DNA of 64,000 nt from Rehmannia glutinosa (taxonomy: Eukaryota > Streptophyta > Magnoliopsida > Lamiales > Orobanchaceae). A program made the position numbers and the translations under genes. Under the pieces are notes generated by a model. That model searched no databases. It worked only from the letters and a program-made list of their open reading frames with translations, and was not told where the DNA came from. The stretch spans positions 59,179,639 to 59,243,638 of the forward strand of contig CM071932.1 in assembly GCA_016081115.2 (NCBI GenBank). The letters run 5' to 3'. Below, in pieces: positions 1 through 12,969 of this stretch. Each line of letters begins with the position of its first letter. Position 1 is the first letter of the stretch.

Positions 1-2617
1 AACATTTAACAAACTTGCCAGGAGTAATCTTGTAGAAGGACTTCCGACTCGAGTATACAAGAAGGAGAGTATATGTGATGCATGCGGATGGGAAAGCAAA
101 TCAAATCATCATTCCAAGAAAAGACATGTCCATCTTCAACAAGAATATGACCTGCTACATATGGATCTGTTTGGTCCAGTGGAACGGCTAGCATATGTGG
201 GAAGAAATACACCTTGGTGGTAGTAGATGACTACTCAAGATATACATGGACAATATTCTGTGTAAAAAGAAAGAAACTCTGCAGAAACTACCTCGGTGAT
301 GAAGAGAATTCAAAATGAGAAGAGTCAAACCATTATCAAAATAAGATCGACAGAGGAACCGAGTTTGTCAATGGTATAATAACTCGAAGATCGCATTGAA
401 AATGGTATTGGTCATGAATTATCCGGCAGAAGGACACCACAAAGCAAAATGGAGTTGCGAGAGAAAGAAGGAATAGAACTCTCAAAGAAGAAGCAAGGAC
501 CATGTTAGTCAAGCAGGCTGCTTAAAAGATTTTGGTCAAGCAATAAACACAACATGCTACACTCAAAATAGATGCATGATAAACAGACGGTGACAAAGAC
601 TCCTATGAGATTTGGACATGGAGAAAGCCAAATGTTGCATACTTCAAAATATTTGGATGCAAATGCTTCATCCATAACAATGGCAAAGCCTACGAGTGCT
701 CAACAAGAGGATAATGGTCACGAAGAATCCATCCATGTGGTGTTTGATGAACCAAATGTAAATGGAGAAAACATTGAAGAGTCACCGATAAGTGAATCAA
801 CCTACCATGCGTAAGAGTCCATATGTTGAAGTCAAGTGGAGTTATAAGTCCGGATGAAGATGAGATAGCCGAGTCTCAAAGACAGTGGAAAATCTGCGGC
901 TAAGTGATGATGAGAGAGCTGATCAAAATAACACACCGCAAGACGATCGAATCCGCCTAACTTACTCCAACCTGATGTAAAATGGCTGAGAGATCATCCA
1001 CCAGAGCTAATCATTGGAGATGTAAGAGAAGGTGTAAAAACTAGATCCAGAACTCAACAAGAAGCAATGTTCACTTGCTTCATCTCAAAAATAGAACCAA
1101 AAGATGTGTCACAAGCATTGGATGACACACATTGGATTCAAGCCATGCAAGAAGAGCTAAATCAGTTTGAAAGGAACAAAGTGTGGGAATTGGTTCAAAG
1201 ACCTACCCATCAAAATGTTATTGGCACTAAATGGGTGTTCAGAAACAAGATGAATGAGGAATGTTCTGTGGTGAGAAACAAAGCAAGATTGGTAGCCAAA
1301 GGGTATTGCCAAGAAGAAGGAATAGATTTTGATGAAACTTTTGCTCCTGTAGCAAGATTGGAAGCTATAAGGATGTTCCTTGCCTATGCAGCTCACAAGA
1401 ACTTTATTGTATATCAAATGGCTGTAAAGAGTGCATTTCTTAATGGTTTGTTGGAGGAAGAAGTATATGTTGAACAACCTCCAGGATTTGAGCAGAAGAC
1501 TCTTGGAGACAAGGTATACAAACTCAAGAAAGCTTTATATGGATTGAAACAGGCACCCAGAGCATGGTATGATACATTATCACAATTCCTAACTAAGAAC
1601 GGATTCACAAAAGGCAAAGTGGATAGAACGCTCTTGTAATTCAAGATGGAAAGAGTATACTGCTTGTTCAAATATATGTGGATGACATCATCTTTGGATC
1701 CACAAACAAAGAGTTGTGTGATAAATTCTCAAATCTCATGCAAAGCAAATTCGAAATGAGCATGATGGGAGAGCTGACATTCTTCCTTGGACTCCAAGTG
1801 AAACAACTGAAGGATGGAACCTTCATAAGTCAGACAAAATACACCAGAGATTTAATGAAGAAATTTGGTATGGAAGAGAAGTCTTCTCGTGAAAATACCA
1901 ATGAATACATCAGTCAAAATGGACATGGATGCGGATGGCAAGCCCGTAGATCAAACAAGATCTGAGAGCACTTATGGATCATTGCTCTATCTCACAAAGA
2001 AAGGGCGGACATCACCTTTGATGTAGGTGTATGTGCAAGATTTCAATGCTCCAAAAGAAAGCCATATGATCGACAAGAGGATCTTGAGATATTTGATAGG
2101 AAGCCAAGAAGTTGGCTTGTGGTATCCTAAGGAAGGTGGATTCAAGCTAATTGGTTATTCGGACTCGACTATGTTGGATGTAGAGTTGACAGAAAAACAC
2201 CTCAGGCACATGTCAAATGCTTGGAAATAGGCTAATTTCCTGGTTTAGCAAAAAGCAAAATTCAATAGCCACCTCTACTACGGTGAAAGAATACATAGTC
2301 ATGCGGCAATTGTTGTTGCAGCCCAAGTCTTATGGATGAGACAAAGTGAGAGACTATGAAGTTGAAGAAAAGGAAATTCCTATTATGTGTGACAATACAA
2401 GTGCAATTGCAATCACTCAAAATCCTCGTGTTGCACTCAAGAACAAAACACATCGATGTCGAGATATCACTTCATAAGAGACCATGTTGAAAAGAAGGAC
2501 ATCACCTTGGAATATATCTCAACCGATAAGCGATTAGGCGACATATTCACAAAACCATTATGTGAATCAAGATTTGAAGAACTCAAGCATGAGTTAGGGT
2601 TAATTGAGCTGAGTTAA
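1..2617 (+). pseudogene. Element A pol relic (integrase, reverse transcriptase, RNase H)
   Basis: The first 120 bases encode the GAG-pre-integrase segment (NKLARSNLVEGLP, then the C..C half of the zinc finger). A broken integrase core follows to about 800. Reverse transcriptase runs from about 1067 (WIQAMQEELNQFERNKVWEL, GTKWVF, ARLVAKGY, ETFAPVARLEAIR). The catalytic YVDD is at 1675-1686 but lies in another frame, because a frameshift near 1637 puts a TAA just before it. RNase H follows (LRYLIGSQEVGLWYP) and ends with the conserved DIFTKPL..SRFEELKHELGLIELS tail, stop 2615-2617. A substitution gives QMAVKSAF where copies B and C have QMDVKSAF, so a conserved RT aspartate is lost. Several frameshifts and stops make this a pseudogene; the family call is secure. 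Confidence 0.88.
1675..1686 (+). other. Reverse transcriptase YVDD active-site codons of element A
   Basis: Four codons read Y-V-D-D, followed by IIFGSTNKELCDKFSNLM. This is the metal-binding motif of copia reverse transcriptase. It is intact here but out of frame with the upstream RT segment. Confidence 0.85.
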
Positions 2618-3170
2618 CACTCGGAAGACTCAAAGAAAAGAGATGAAACACTTAAAAGAGGAAAAAGAGTCGAACTCTTAATTCAACTAAGTGAACCGAT
2701 CGTATCGGAAAGTCGGCTATCGAATTAGCCGACATCCGTGTGACATGGAGAGAAGTGAGAAGAAGGATTGAATCATCTAAGGAGTAAGCTGAGTTATTTA
2801 TGAGCAAAGTGACAAAAACGCGGTCATTTTTACTAAGCGGGAATGTTTTTAAGAATGATGTCAAGATAATTATGACATGTACATCAAAAGTCGCACACCA
2901 AGCTTATGATTGGATATAAATGCTGCCACATTAAATGCGAGACTTAAATGCTAATCGGCATGCAAGATCCAAGCCGTTGATTTTGATCAAATTTCAAAAA
3001 CCACCCGCACGTCCTTTCATAAACCATATTTATACCATTTCGCCTCGATTTTCTCTCACTTTACCAAAATCTGTTCATCTCTCTCAAAGGCAAAAGAAAG
3101 AAACTTTCTCTCAAAACCCTACAACTCCTCAAGATCATTTTCTAAGATTCGTTTGGTAAAACATCGAGAA
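2618..3170 (+). other. Spacer between pol and ORF3 of element A
   Basis: There is no reading frame of note. The spacer matches the equivalent spacers of B (12970-13511) and, more loosely, C (30702-31293). It includes the conserved stretch around 2880-2920 mentioning 'cacaccaagcttatgattggatataaatg' type sequence in all three copies. The last 150 bases before the ORF3 start (from about 3010) are rich in C and T, like a plant 5' leader, so a subgenomic leader for ORF3 is possible but unproven. Confidence 0.5.
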
Positions 3171-6100
3171 ATGGCACCTACTCATGATTTCGTCAAGCTA
3201 GGAAAGTAAATCCACACCGGGTTTAATTGTGGATTTCGATGGTATGGTTAAACAGGGTCCGACGACACCTCGTGAAGAAGATTGCCGAGAAGCTAGAAAA
3301 ATCTGGATTAAAACCATTTTTGACGATGGAGTTCCCAATGACCTACATAGAAGAGGTCGCACAGTTCTACGTGAACGCCGAGGTTCACGATGAGGGCATC
3401 AAGTCCTCTGTTCATGATAAGGAGTTCACCATTGCGCAAGGATCCGGCGGGAACATCGCTTGTTGCCGGCGGAAGGAGTGCCGGAAGTTTATGAGGTTGA
3501 TGTTGACTGACTCATCGCTTGGAAGGAAGTAGCCAAGTCCGATCGTGTCGCGAAAGTGGTCTACACACTAACAAGAGGTCGCTCTTTGAAAGAGGACTAC
3601 CACAAATTATCGGACATTGTTGCCAAATGCATAGACATTAAATTTGGCGGCTTTGACCAGCGATTGTCCAAAGCTAAATTGATCGTAATGGCTGCGATCC
3701 TTGAAGAAAAAGAAGGTGAATTGGGCTGAGTTTGTATACAAAGCAGACTCGCGAGAATATATCGGGAACAAATCCTTCAAGGAGGATGGTACGCGTTTGG
3801 AGGTTCCCGGGATCCGCCGGTGATTGGCCGGATGATGGAAGTAAAAGGGGTACCTCTTTGGCATGGAAAGGCGTTCCATGTAAACAAGAGGATGTTTCGA
3901 TCAAACCTCTCTCGGCGCACGTAAGAGAGCTTACGCCAAGAGGGCCGATACGAGTGAGGGGGAATCGGTGACCACGAAGATTTAGCCGCTCTCCTCACCT
4001 CCCAAGAAGGTGCTTTGCTAAGAAAATCTGTTGCCCCCGCAAAGAAAGAAAAAGAAATGCACTGCCCTATAGCCGAAGTCACCGCCCGCAGTGTGTCTCG
4101 CCCCCGCAGCCACAAGTGGAGAAGGAACCATTAATCCCTTCTCAAAGTGATCAAGAAGAAGAGGATCGCACAACAAGGAAGGCAATTGCCTCTAAGACAA
4201 TCGCGAAGGCATTTACCTTCAACGAACTAGAGGAAGTGGAACGGATGTTCCTCTGGTGAAAACAAAAAGAAGAAGAATTTCCAAGCTCTCCGATCTTGAG
4301 AAGACGGCGAGTCCGCCACTCAGCTAGAAAAGATACCCCAAGCTGGAGAAGTAGAGTCTCCGAAAGTTATCGATGAAACGGCTAAGTCTCTTTGAGGCCG
4401 ATCAAACAGAGGCAACTCGAAAACCCATTGTAGACAAAACAACTAAGGAACAATGAATAATCGAGACAACCGAATCACCTATTGATAGGGTTGTGTCTCC
4501 ACCGTAACGGAGGCTATCAAGATGTCGAAAGAAAGTTTGCTACCCTCAATCCCCGAGCTCGAGGGACGGCAGGGAGATGATGACATGGATAATGATGTGA
4601 TGATCCTATCACCACCATACCCATACATTCAAAACCGTCTGCAAGAATGGAGGAAATGGAAGCTGAGTCGATCCAGGAAATAGTTCCAAAGACCGAAATT
4701 CATTGAAGAAGAAGACGAACTGATGAACTTCCTCGGATTGACCAATGTAGTGCAAGCTCTTGATGAAGAAAACTGTTTGGACATTCTAAATATCTTTAAA
4801 GAGAAGGAGAAAGAAAGATTGGAAGAAGAAGCGAGGCACGTGAGAAGGCCATCATCCGCCCTCTCACCGCACGACGTAACATACACATCCTCACCTCGCC
4901 ATTCTATCGAGAAAGTGAGGAGAACCGGACCTTTCTTCGCTGCCATAGACGAGTTGCAAATGCAGCAAGCAATGCAAGAATCTAGAATCCTACACGAGCA
5001 AAGAATGATGGAGGGACCAGCGGAGTCATCCAAATCACAGCTGGAGATAGATCCTATGGGAGTGGTGCAAAGATATTCACATTTGTTGTCGCTACCACCA
5101 CTTCCCGGACTCATTCGGAGGAAGGTGTTAAGGGAAATGGCGATGAACCGGGATTGTGGGGACCCCAATTGAGCCAACCCCTAATGAAAGTGTCTTACCA
5201 CCCGCCCCAACGGCTGAATACTCAATGGGAACAAATGAGTCCGAGACGAGTGACCCCATTCCAAGTCACTCGGTGGTGTGCCACCGGTGAGGGGGAAACT
5301 CCCTCCACTGCGCAGCAAGGTCGGAGGATCTGCGGTGACTCCACAACGAATCTCGAAGGCGAAGTGGAGAAGGAACAACAACAGAATACACAAAGCAAGT
5401 TGTCATCAACGAGGCTCAGGCGATTGAGACTGTCTCACCGAGGTGCCAACTACTCGCAGGCCAATGACACCGCCGATGCGTCAAGGCACAAGAAGGAATC
5501 GCCCGGGAGTTAACACTGGCAATGAAAGTGCAATCCATGGAGTTGAGACTCCAATGGATGCCACCTCGAAAGACCTCAAGACAGCTAACACCGTCGAAGG
5601 GACCATCCAACGCCCGCCGCAATTGAGATCGCAGGGGTAATGAAGGCCAACGGGAGGTTGAGACTTCCGGGGTAAAGAGATCAAGCCAGTAACATCCCTC
5701 CCGCTATCATTGATCCATCGAAAAGGAGATAAGTGCTCTTCACGATTCACAGGATAATCCCGATATAACTTTTCCGGGATCCGAAGGTGATGATGAAGTT
5801 GAGTCATCCCCTATTGCGAGATCCAAAAGACTCGGTGAGGATGTTCCAACCACGAGTAAGTCTCGACCTCAAGACTACTCGCCAAACATTCAACTTTGAT
5901 GATGAGCCACCCATGGAAATCTCATCATCGTCCGATGACGCTCGATATGGCCGAGGACCAGTCAACTCATTTGGAAAAACCACCGAGACCGACGAAGGCT
6001 GTTAAGACATTGAGGCTCGGCAAGTCGGGTCGACTTCACAACCACAATCAAACAGAGTGCATCGCGCAGCTCCCAAGCCGCAGCAGGGTTCGACTCCACA

Positions 6101-7759
6101 TGGGACTTCACGAGCACCAATTATCATTGAAGCAATTCCGCCGTTGCCCGTGATGATCCTTTTGTAGAATCATTTCCCTTCTCTGCGGAGGTACCGACCT
6201 CCCCAAGAATCGCTAGAGATCGCGAGCGCCTACGACATGATCCTCGTTATTCCATCGACACCATTGTTCCGGTGACTATGACTTTGCCGCTTGGCCGTCA
6301 CCAAACAAAGGTGACGATTGAAGTTCGTGAAGTCTTCAAAGCCTTATTTGCCGAGATAGAAAAGATGGAGAGGCACCAGGCCTCACTTTGGACATGAGGT
6401 GGATAACAGAGACGCCAACCTATCTGGCGATTTGCGAGGTATTATAGTCGGGATCCGGAATGGTGGCAAAGAAGCAGATAATGCGTGTGGAGCAAGCTCG
6501 ATATTTCGGACATTGTTCAATAAGTTGCTAGTCCGGCGGCCGAGAATGCGATGCAAAGACAAAATTGCAAGAGCACATCGAACAAATGCATGAATCTCAC
6601 ACCTCGGAGATAAAGTCACTTGAACATAATAAGAACAAGCTCCGGCGTGGAAGAGAACATGGATCAAAAATTAAGTCTTCTCATGGTTGAGATGAAGTTG
6701 GTAGCAGTGAATCCAACGCCACCCGGTCCCGAGTTCATGCAAAGATACTCGTAGCTTGCATTGGCGTAACTCGGCTATCGCCAGACTAGACTTCTTGCTT
6801 GCTAGCTTGTTTCAGGGGTTCCTCTCTCCTTTGATGATGCCAAAAAGGGGGAAGAGGAATACCTAAAAGGCGCTGAAGGGATCGGCGAGAAGGAGGACGC
6901 TTGTTGAAGTGAAGGGAAAAGACATTTGAGGAAGTGAAAAGAGAGAAGAAAGGAAAATCTGTTGAGGGGGAAGGTGCGAAAGATGTGACCTTGATGATTG
7001 CTAAAACCCCCCAATAAGGTCTTGTCACGGTGATATCATCAAAGCAAACTCCCGATGACTCGCCACTCCAACACTCAGCAGTACCTATTTGAAAAAGAGA
7101 AAGGCGGTGAAGCGAGGGGATGAAGGAAGTGGAAAGAAAGATGAATGCCCGAGTTATGGATATTCGAAACAACATGGAGGTATTCCAATGACAGAGACAC
7201 CTATGCCATTTTAGATGCCGAACCGAGCCAAGATCTGTTGATGAATTCAAGACGCCGCAATCGAAGGTTACTTCGCAAACATGTCCATGGCTCAAGCCGG
7301 GATTTGTCTTGGGAAAAGGGTCTCAAACTATGTGAAGAAGCGACACACAACAGACATCGCGGTCACTACTGCTAGTCACTCAAATTGGGAAAAACAAGAC
7401 CCCAAGACAATACACACCCGTGAGGCAGAGAGGAAGAAGAAGTGGTGGAGGAAGAGGTTTGAGACCCAGATCTCGCCCCAAAACATTGAGTATATAGATC
7501 CGGGAAAGAAATGAGGGATCTATTGGGCGATTTGTGAAATAGCCAACCCGCAAGTGGCTAAGAATAATCCGAGTATGTGAAGAGAATTGAAGAGGAAAAT
7601 AAGAGACAAACTTAGTTATGGGAGGAAAGACAAGAAAGATCGAGAAGAGATGAAGTGCCGGAAGGCGTATGAGAAAAAAAAAGGTGAAGATGAGAAGAAG
7701 ATAAATAGGTCGAAGATGACAGAGTGAAGGAGATGAAAGAAGGAGGGCGAACAAGATGA
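3171..7759 (+). pseudogene. Element A ORF3, plant transposon protein-like, decayed
   Basis: An ATG at 3171 (MAPTHDFVKLGK) opens a region of about 1,500 codons, now broken into many frames. The N-terminal part (about 3230-3530) reads KKIAEKLEKSGLKPFLTMEF, then FYVNAEVHDEGIKSSVHDKEFTI, and resembles the 'putative plant transposon protein' (Transposase_32-like) domain. Downstream is highly charged sequence: lysine/arginine-rich stretches, acidic repeats around 'VETP', and a glutamate/arginine-rich C-terminus ending near the TGA at 7757-7759. No signal peptide or convincing membrane segment is visible, so the 'env-like' label often given to this slot is not supported by sequence. B (9659-12969) and C (26077-30701) carry homologous ORFs. 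The domain name is an inference from motif spacing. Confidence 0.65.
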
Positions 7760-8077
7760 AGTGTTCTTTGTCCACCTCTTCATGTATTTTACTATGTAAA
7801 TACATTCTATGTAAGTCTTTCGTACATCGAATAAAACTGCACAATTTCTATACTTGTGTAGATATAGAACAACATGGTTACTTTAAGTTCCATTTAAGCT
7901 CGATACATTTTCTTTTGGTTCAAGCTCGATACACTTTTTGTAAACTATGTAAAGAACAAGAATGTTATGATCAATAAAAGATCGATTCTAAGCATACATT
8001 CTCGTGATTCTACATTTGTCGTATGTATCTTTCTTTTGTTTAATTATTGTATGAATGTTTTAAGTTTTGGCATCATC
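7760..8077 (+). other. 3' untranslated spacer of element A
   Basis: AT-rich, with no supported gene. It includes a short repeat of 'aagctcgatacattttctttt' type at about 7890-7940 and leads directly into the polypurine tract. Confidence 0.5.
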
Positions 8078-8091
8078 AAAAAGGGGGAAAT
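8078..8091 (+). promoter_or_regulatory. Polypurine tract of element A
   Basis: AAAAAGGGGGAAAT lies immediately before the TG of the 3' LTR. It is the primer for plus-strand DNA synthesis. The identical tract, in reverse complement, sits beside the 3' LTR of C (25750-25765). Confidence 0.85.
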
Positions 8092-9658
8092 TGTTGGGAA
8101 ATTATTTTGTAGATTTTGATGAATGCCATGTAAAACTTAGAATAGGAAGTTGGCACCCCATTCTTGTTATAAATTGCATTGTAATAGATAGGCTGGTAGA
8201 GCCGAGTCAAGTCGCCTATGCCCGAACATGCAAGAAGACAATCAAGACTAAAAAGGAAGACTCATTTGTGAGGCGGTGAGTGTGGCAAAGAAGAGAAGAC
8301 GGAACTCGATCAAGGTGCAAATAAGATGCAATCGAGTGAAGTATCGTCAAGTCAACTCAAGATAGCCAAGTCTCAAGTTGAAGTGACGGAAGAGTCATCC
8401 AAATGATTGGAAGTCGACTCTAATTCACCCGGGAAAGGCAAGGAAATGCAGTCAAGTCGAGATAATCGAAAGAGATCCGTTGCACGTAAATCAAGAGCTT
8501 GAACAAGTAATACTTCCACACTACCTTTCTTAAAGTGCTCATCCAGAGAAGCATGCAAAAGGAATAAACCAATGGGAAGCACCGCACCGTGTCGAACTCG
8601 AAAAAAATCAAGAATCGTTCATACGAGGAAGCGTAAATTCCAAGGACTGCAACAAGACAAGCCAATGACCACAAGTGACTTTAAAAAATAAGCCTATCTC
8701 TTCAATGGGTAGATTTTTGAAAGATCACTATAAAAGGTCAAGAATCACTCGAGAGAAGGTTACCGTGACCAACCCGAACCACAAACATTCAAGCCAACAT
8801 TTTAATCAGAACCAAGAATACTCTCAAGTCATTCAAGATCAATCCTCAAGCCTACATTACGAAGGAAATCAATCCAACACTCACTGTGAAGGAAAGACAA
8901 CTTCAATCTGTTGAAGAGGAAACATTTGAAGAATCAAGGGTCTACATTCCACGAAGGATTGTAGAAAGGTTCAAGGTTGAACCAGGCTTAAGCTATTTGG
9001 AGGGCTTCATGATCAAATCCAAGGAAATTAAGCAAGTGGGTTGTAGTAGCAAGGCACTGCCTGTGGAGAAACTGAGTTGTACGAGAAGCCATTGTGTGAC
9101 CAAGGCATCTCGCAGACCGAGTCCCAAAGGATCAAGTCACTTTGTGTGATCAAGACTTGTATTTGGACCGTTAACCACTCGTATATTGATCAATACTTAG
9201 TGGATTCCTCCAGGAGTTGGAGAAGAGAGGAGTAGAAGAATTACCCCATCTTGAACCTCTATAAAAACTTATTGTGTCATTTACATTTCAAAGCACTTTA
9301 ATTTTCGCATCTTATTTTTTATATCTCATTTGATAAATTTGCTATCCAATTGATAATCAATCGAGTGCTAAAACCAAATATTAAAACAAACTTAACCAAA
9401 TTCAAGGGTGTTAAGTCTTGGCGAGAACATATCACGGTCAAGTTAAGTCTTTAGTCAAAACAGTGAGTTATTCTATCAACAAATTTCAATCGAGTCGTTG
9501 AGTGACTAACTCGCTGATTAACTAACTTAGCTGTCCACCAAGGACTCAGCTGTGAAGTATTAACTCTGAACATTTTTAAAAGGACTAAATCAAAAAATTA
9601 GTAAGGTTTATTCAACCCCCCCTTCTAAACCTTACACTCACACCCCTTGGGACCTACA
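8092..9658 (+). repeat. 3' LTR of element A
   Basis: It begins TGTTGGGAAATT right after the polypurine tract and ends CTTGGGACCTACA, so the canonical TG...CA ends are present; length 1,567 bp. It is the reverse complement in kind of B's LTR (19142-20670) and is recognisably related to the LTRs of C and D, for example in the segment around a TATA box and in 'ggggtaattcctctaatcc'. Bases 9659-9663 (CTGTT) are the expected right-hand target duplication. Confidence 0.88.
8729..8736 (+). promoter_or_regulatory. TATA box in LTR of element A
   Basis: TATAAAAG sits about 640 bp into the LTR, at the position matched by TATA boxes in the LTRs of B (20061-20068, minus), C (25075-25082, minus) and D (41301-41308, minus). 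It probably marks the U3/R promoter. Confidence 0.65.
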
Positions 9659-12600
9659 CTGTTGTTGCCACCATTCCCGGATCGACTATTATTCCACGCA
9701 AATCGCCAGTAAGATTAGCATCTCGGTTATCCGATCGCATATCCAATGAGGCTGGTGCCTTTCCATCTTCTCAATCTTCGCAAATATAACTTTGAAAACT
9801 TCTCGAACCTCGCTATTACCTCTGTCTCGGTGGCGCCAAGCAAGCGTCAAAGTCAAAGTCTGCTAGAACGATGGTGTCTGTTGGAATGACGGGATTAGGT
9901 TTATGGAAACGTCGTTGATCTCTAGTTGATTCGACATCAAGAGTAGGCAACTCTAGTGAGAAGGGGAATGTTTCTTCAAAGGCATCATCACGGACATAGG
10001 GAATCATTGCTCAACGGTAACCCGTGGTCGTGATGTGCCCTGTTGAAAGTCGATTCTCGCGCAGCCTTTGGGAGCTGCGCGATTGATTCGTGATTGACTA
10101 GGGTTTGTTGTGGTATGGACCCAGGTGGTTGAGCCTCAGCTGTCTCAACAGCTTCGTTGGTCTCAGCTGGTGCTTCCTGTTGAGTTGTTTGGTCCTCGGC
10201 AGTATCAGTGGCGTCATCGGAAGATGATGAGATTTGGAGAGGTGGCTCATCATCGAAATTGAAAGTTTGGCGAGTAGCCTTAAGATCGGACTTACTTGTT
10301 CTTGGAAGAACATCCTCACCGAGTCTTTTGATTTGCAAGTGGGGATGACTCGGCTTCATCTTCACCTTCAGTTCCCATAAATGTTACATCGGGATTGTCT
10401 TGGGAATCGTGAAGGGCACTTATCTCCTTCTCGGATGCATCAATGACAAAGTAGGAGGGATGTTAGGCTTCCGTCTCTTTACCTCGGGAAGTCTCAACCT
10501 CCCGTTGGCCTTCACTACCTCCCGTAATCTCAACCGCATGCGAGGCCTTGGACAATCCCTTCGATGCACTCAATTGTCTTATGGTCTTCGGAGGTGGCAT
10601 CCAATGGAGTCTCAACTCCATGGATTGCACTTTCATTGCTCAGTGTTAACTCCCAAGGCGTAACCATCTCGTGCCTCGACCGCATCGCCAGCACGTCCTC
10701 GATCTCTGAGAGCGCTTGGCACCTCACCGAGACAGTCTCAATCGTCCGAGCTTCTTGATGACAACTTGTTGTGTTTTGTTTTCTTTTTCCTTCTCCACTT
10801 CGCCTCCTAGATATGTTGTGGAGTTATCTGCAGCAACCTTCGACCTAGCTGCGGTGGAGAGAGTTTTCCCTCGGCCCAAGACACCAAAGGTGAGTGACTT
10901 GGAATGGGGTCACTCTTCTCCGGACTCCCGATTGTTTCCTTTAAGTGTTCATTTGTTGGGGCAGGTGGTAAGACACCTTCAATAGGGGTTGGCTCGACTT
11001 GGGTCCCCAAGTTCCTAGTTTCATCGCCAATTCCCTCAATGCCTTCATCGAGTGAGCCGGGGAAGTGGTCGCAAAGCAACAACGATCGCCGCATTGGCCG
11101 CACCACTCCCATAGGTCAATCTCCAACCGTGATTTGGATGATTCCCAGGGCCTTCCATGTTTGTTGCTCATGTAGGATCCTGGATTCCCGCATGGCTTTG
11201 CTGCATCTCTAATTCTTCGGGCCGCAGCAGCAGGTCCGATCATCATCGCTCTCGAAAGCATATCAAGATGTGGATGAGTATGATCACTTGTTCCATTAGA
11301 GGACAGAATCGGCTTTCTCACGAGCTTCAGATTCCTCTGCCAGTCTCTCCTTCTCCTTATCTTTGAAGATCTGCAAGATATCTGTGCAGTTTTCTTCATC
11401 CAGTTCTTCATCCAGTGCTTGGACCATTGTGGTTAAACCGAGGAAATTCAGCAGCTTCTTCTTCTTCTTCAATAAGTTCGTGTCTTTGAACGTTCCTTGA
11501 TCGACTCGCCTTCCACTTCCTCCATTCTCGCAGACGATTTTGGATGTCTGGATATGGTGGGGATAGTATCATCACATCATCATCTTCTTTATCATCATCT
11601 CCCTGTTGCCCTTCCTTTTCAAGAGTAGAAGGCAGATATCGCCGCTCAACTCCTTCAAGCAAAGATCGGGGGAGTGGAGACATCCCGTCAACAGGGGATT
11701 CTCATTGTCTCGCCTACTCCTTGTTCCTCAATCATTTCTGGTTCTCTGATTGGTCCTTCAACTTGCTCTCTGCGATCGGCCTCAGCAGACTTTGGCGCTT
11801 GTACCAATAATCTCTCGAGACTCTTACTTCTCATTTTTTGACGATCTTTGCGGTGAGTGGCGACTAATCGCTGTTTTCTCAAGCTCGATCGCTTGAAGAG
11901 TCTTCTCCTTTTGGTCCTTACCGCAGGAATTTCTGGTTCGGATGCGATTTCCTACGAGTCTGGGCGGCGGGGCCGGTGCTTTCTTTTTCTCGAGGAGCGG
12001 CTTTCAGGCTTGCATCGACTCCTCTTTTTCTTGACAACCGGAGAAGGTATTTGAGGTTCCTTCTCCTCGCTGCGCAGGGGTAGGTGCATCTTTTGTTTTC
12101 TTTGATGTTGGGGCAGTGATCTTCTTTTTTCTTTGCATGGGCTTCTTCTTCTTGGGGGAGACAACGATTGTTTCCTCGTGGTGGTGGTGATTCCCCACAC
12201 TTGTGTCTCTCTTGGCATAAGCTCTCCTCTCGTGCTCCGGAGAGATTTGATCGAACATCTTTTTGTTGACATGGAACGCCTTTCCATGTCGGAGTGGAAC
12301 TCCTTCACCTCCATCAACCGGCCAATCACCAGGCCATACCCCAAGGATCCTCCGAACGATCCATCTGCCTTGAATGACTTATTCCCAATATTTTGGCAGA
12401 GTCTGCTGTATACAAACTCAGCCCTGTTCACCTGCTTCTCCTCCATGATCGCGGCCATCACGATCACTTGGTTTTGGACGGTGATTAAAGCTTCCAAATT
12501 TGATGTCTACGCATTTGGCAACAATATCCAACGACTTGTGGTAGTCTTCTTTCAAAGACTTCTTGTCAATTTGTGTAGACAACCTTTGCAAAGATAGTCA

Positions 12601-12969
12601 AGTTCGGCCACTTCCTTCCATGCAAAGCAACCAGGTTTACATCGCTTCATAGATCTCCCAGACTCCTTCCGCCGTAGTAGCGAGATACGCCAAATCCTTG
12701 GCGATGATTGTGAATTCTTTCCCGTGAACAGAGGACTTGATGCCCTCGTCGTGAACTTCAGTGTTCACATAGAACTGCGCGACCTCCTCCACGTAGGTCA
12801 TTTGAAACTCTATTGTGAGAAAGGGTTTCAGCCCAGACTTCTCCACTTTCTCAGCTATCTTCTTCACAAGGGTCTCGTCGAACCCCTATTTGATCATTCC
12901 TTCAAAATCCACGGTAGAGCCAGTGTGGATTTGTTTTCCCAACTTAACAAAATCGTAAGTAGATGCCAT
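9659..12969 (-). pseudogene. Element B ORF3, truncated plant transposon protein-like ORF
   Basis: The start codon is at 12969 (MASTYDFVKLGKQIHTG, then STVDFEGMIK). An in-frame TAG follows within 30 codons. The N-terminal domain continues in frame from 12867 (KKIAEKVEKSGLKPFLTIEF, FYVNTEVHDEGIKSS). Further on are a basic Ser/Lys/Arg-rich stretch (about 12250-11950), acidic and Glu-rich segments with long E runs (about 11683-11408), and the 'VETP' type repeats (about 10700-10530). The frame is broken repeatedly and the sequence ends at the junction with element A's LTR. It is the homologue of 3171-6475 in A. Confidence 0.65.

Larger units (their letters stand above)
1..9658 (+). mobile_element. 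Element A: Sirevirus-like Ty1/copia retrotransposon, left end outside window
   Basis: The order is integrase remnant, reverse transcriptase, RNase H, a long extra ORF (ORF3), a polypurine tract and a 1.57-kb 3' LTR. This copia order plus an ORF after pol is typical of the Sirevirus (SIRE/Maximus) lineage. Gag and the 5' LTR lie left of position 1. The body is full of small indels, so the copy cannot be autonomous. It ends exactly where element B, a relative on the opposite strand, is interrupted, which suggests A inserted into B. Confidence 0.85.
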
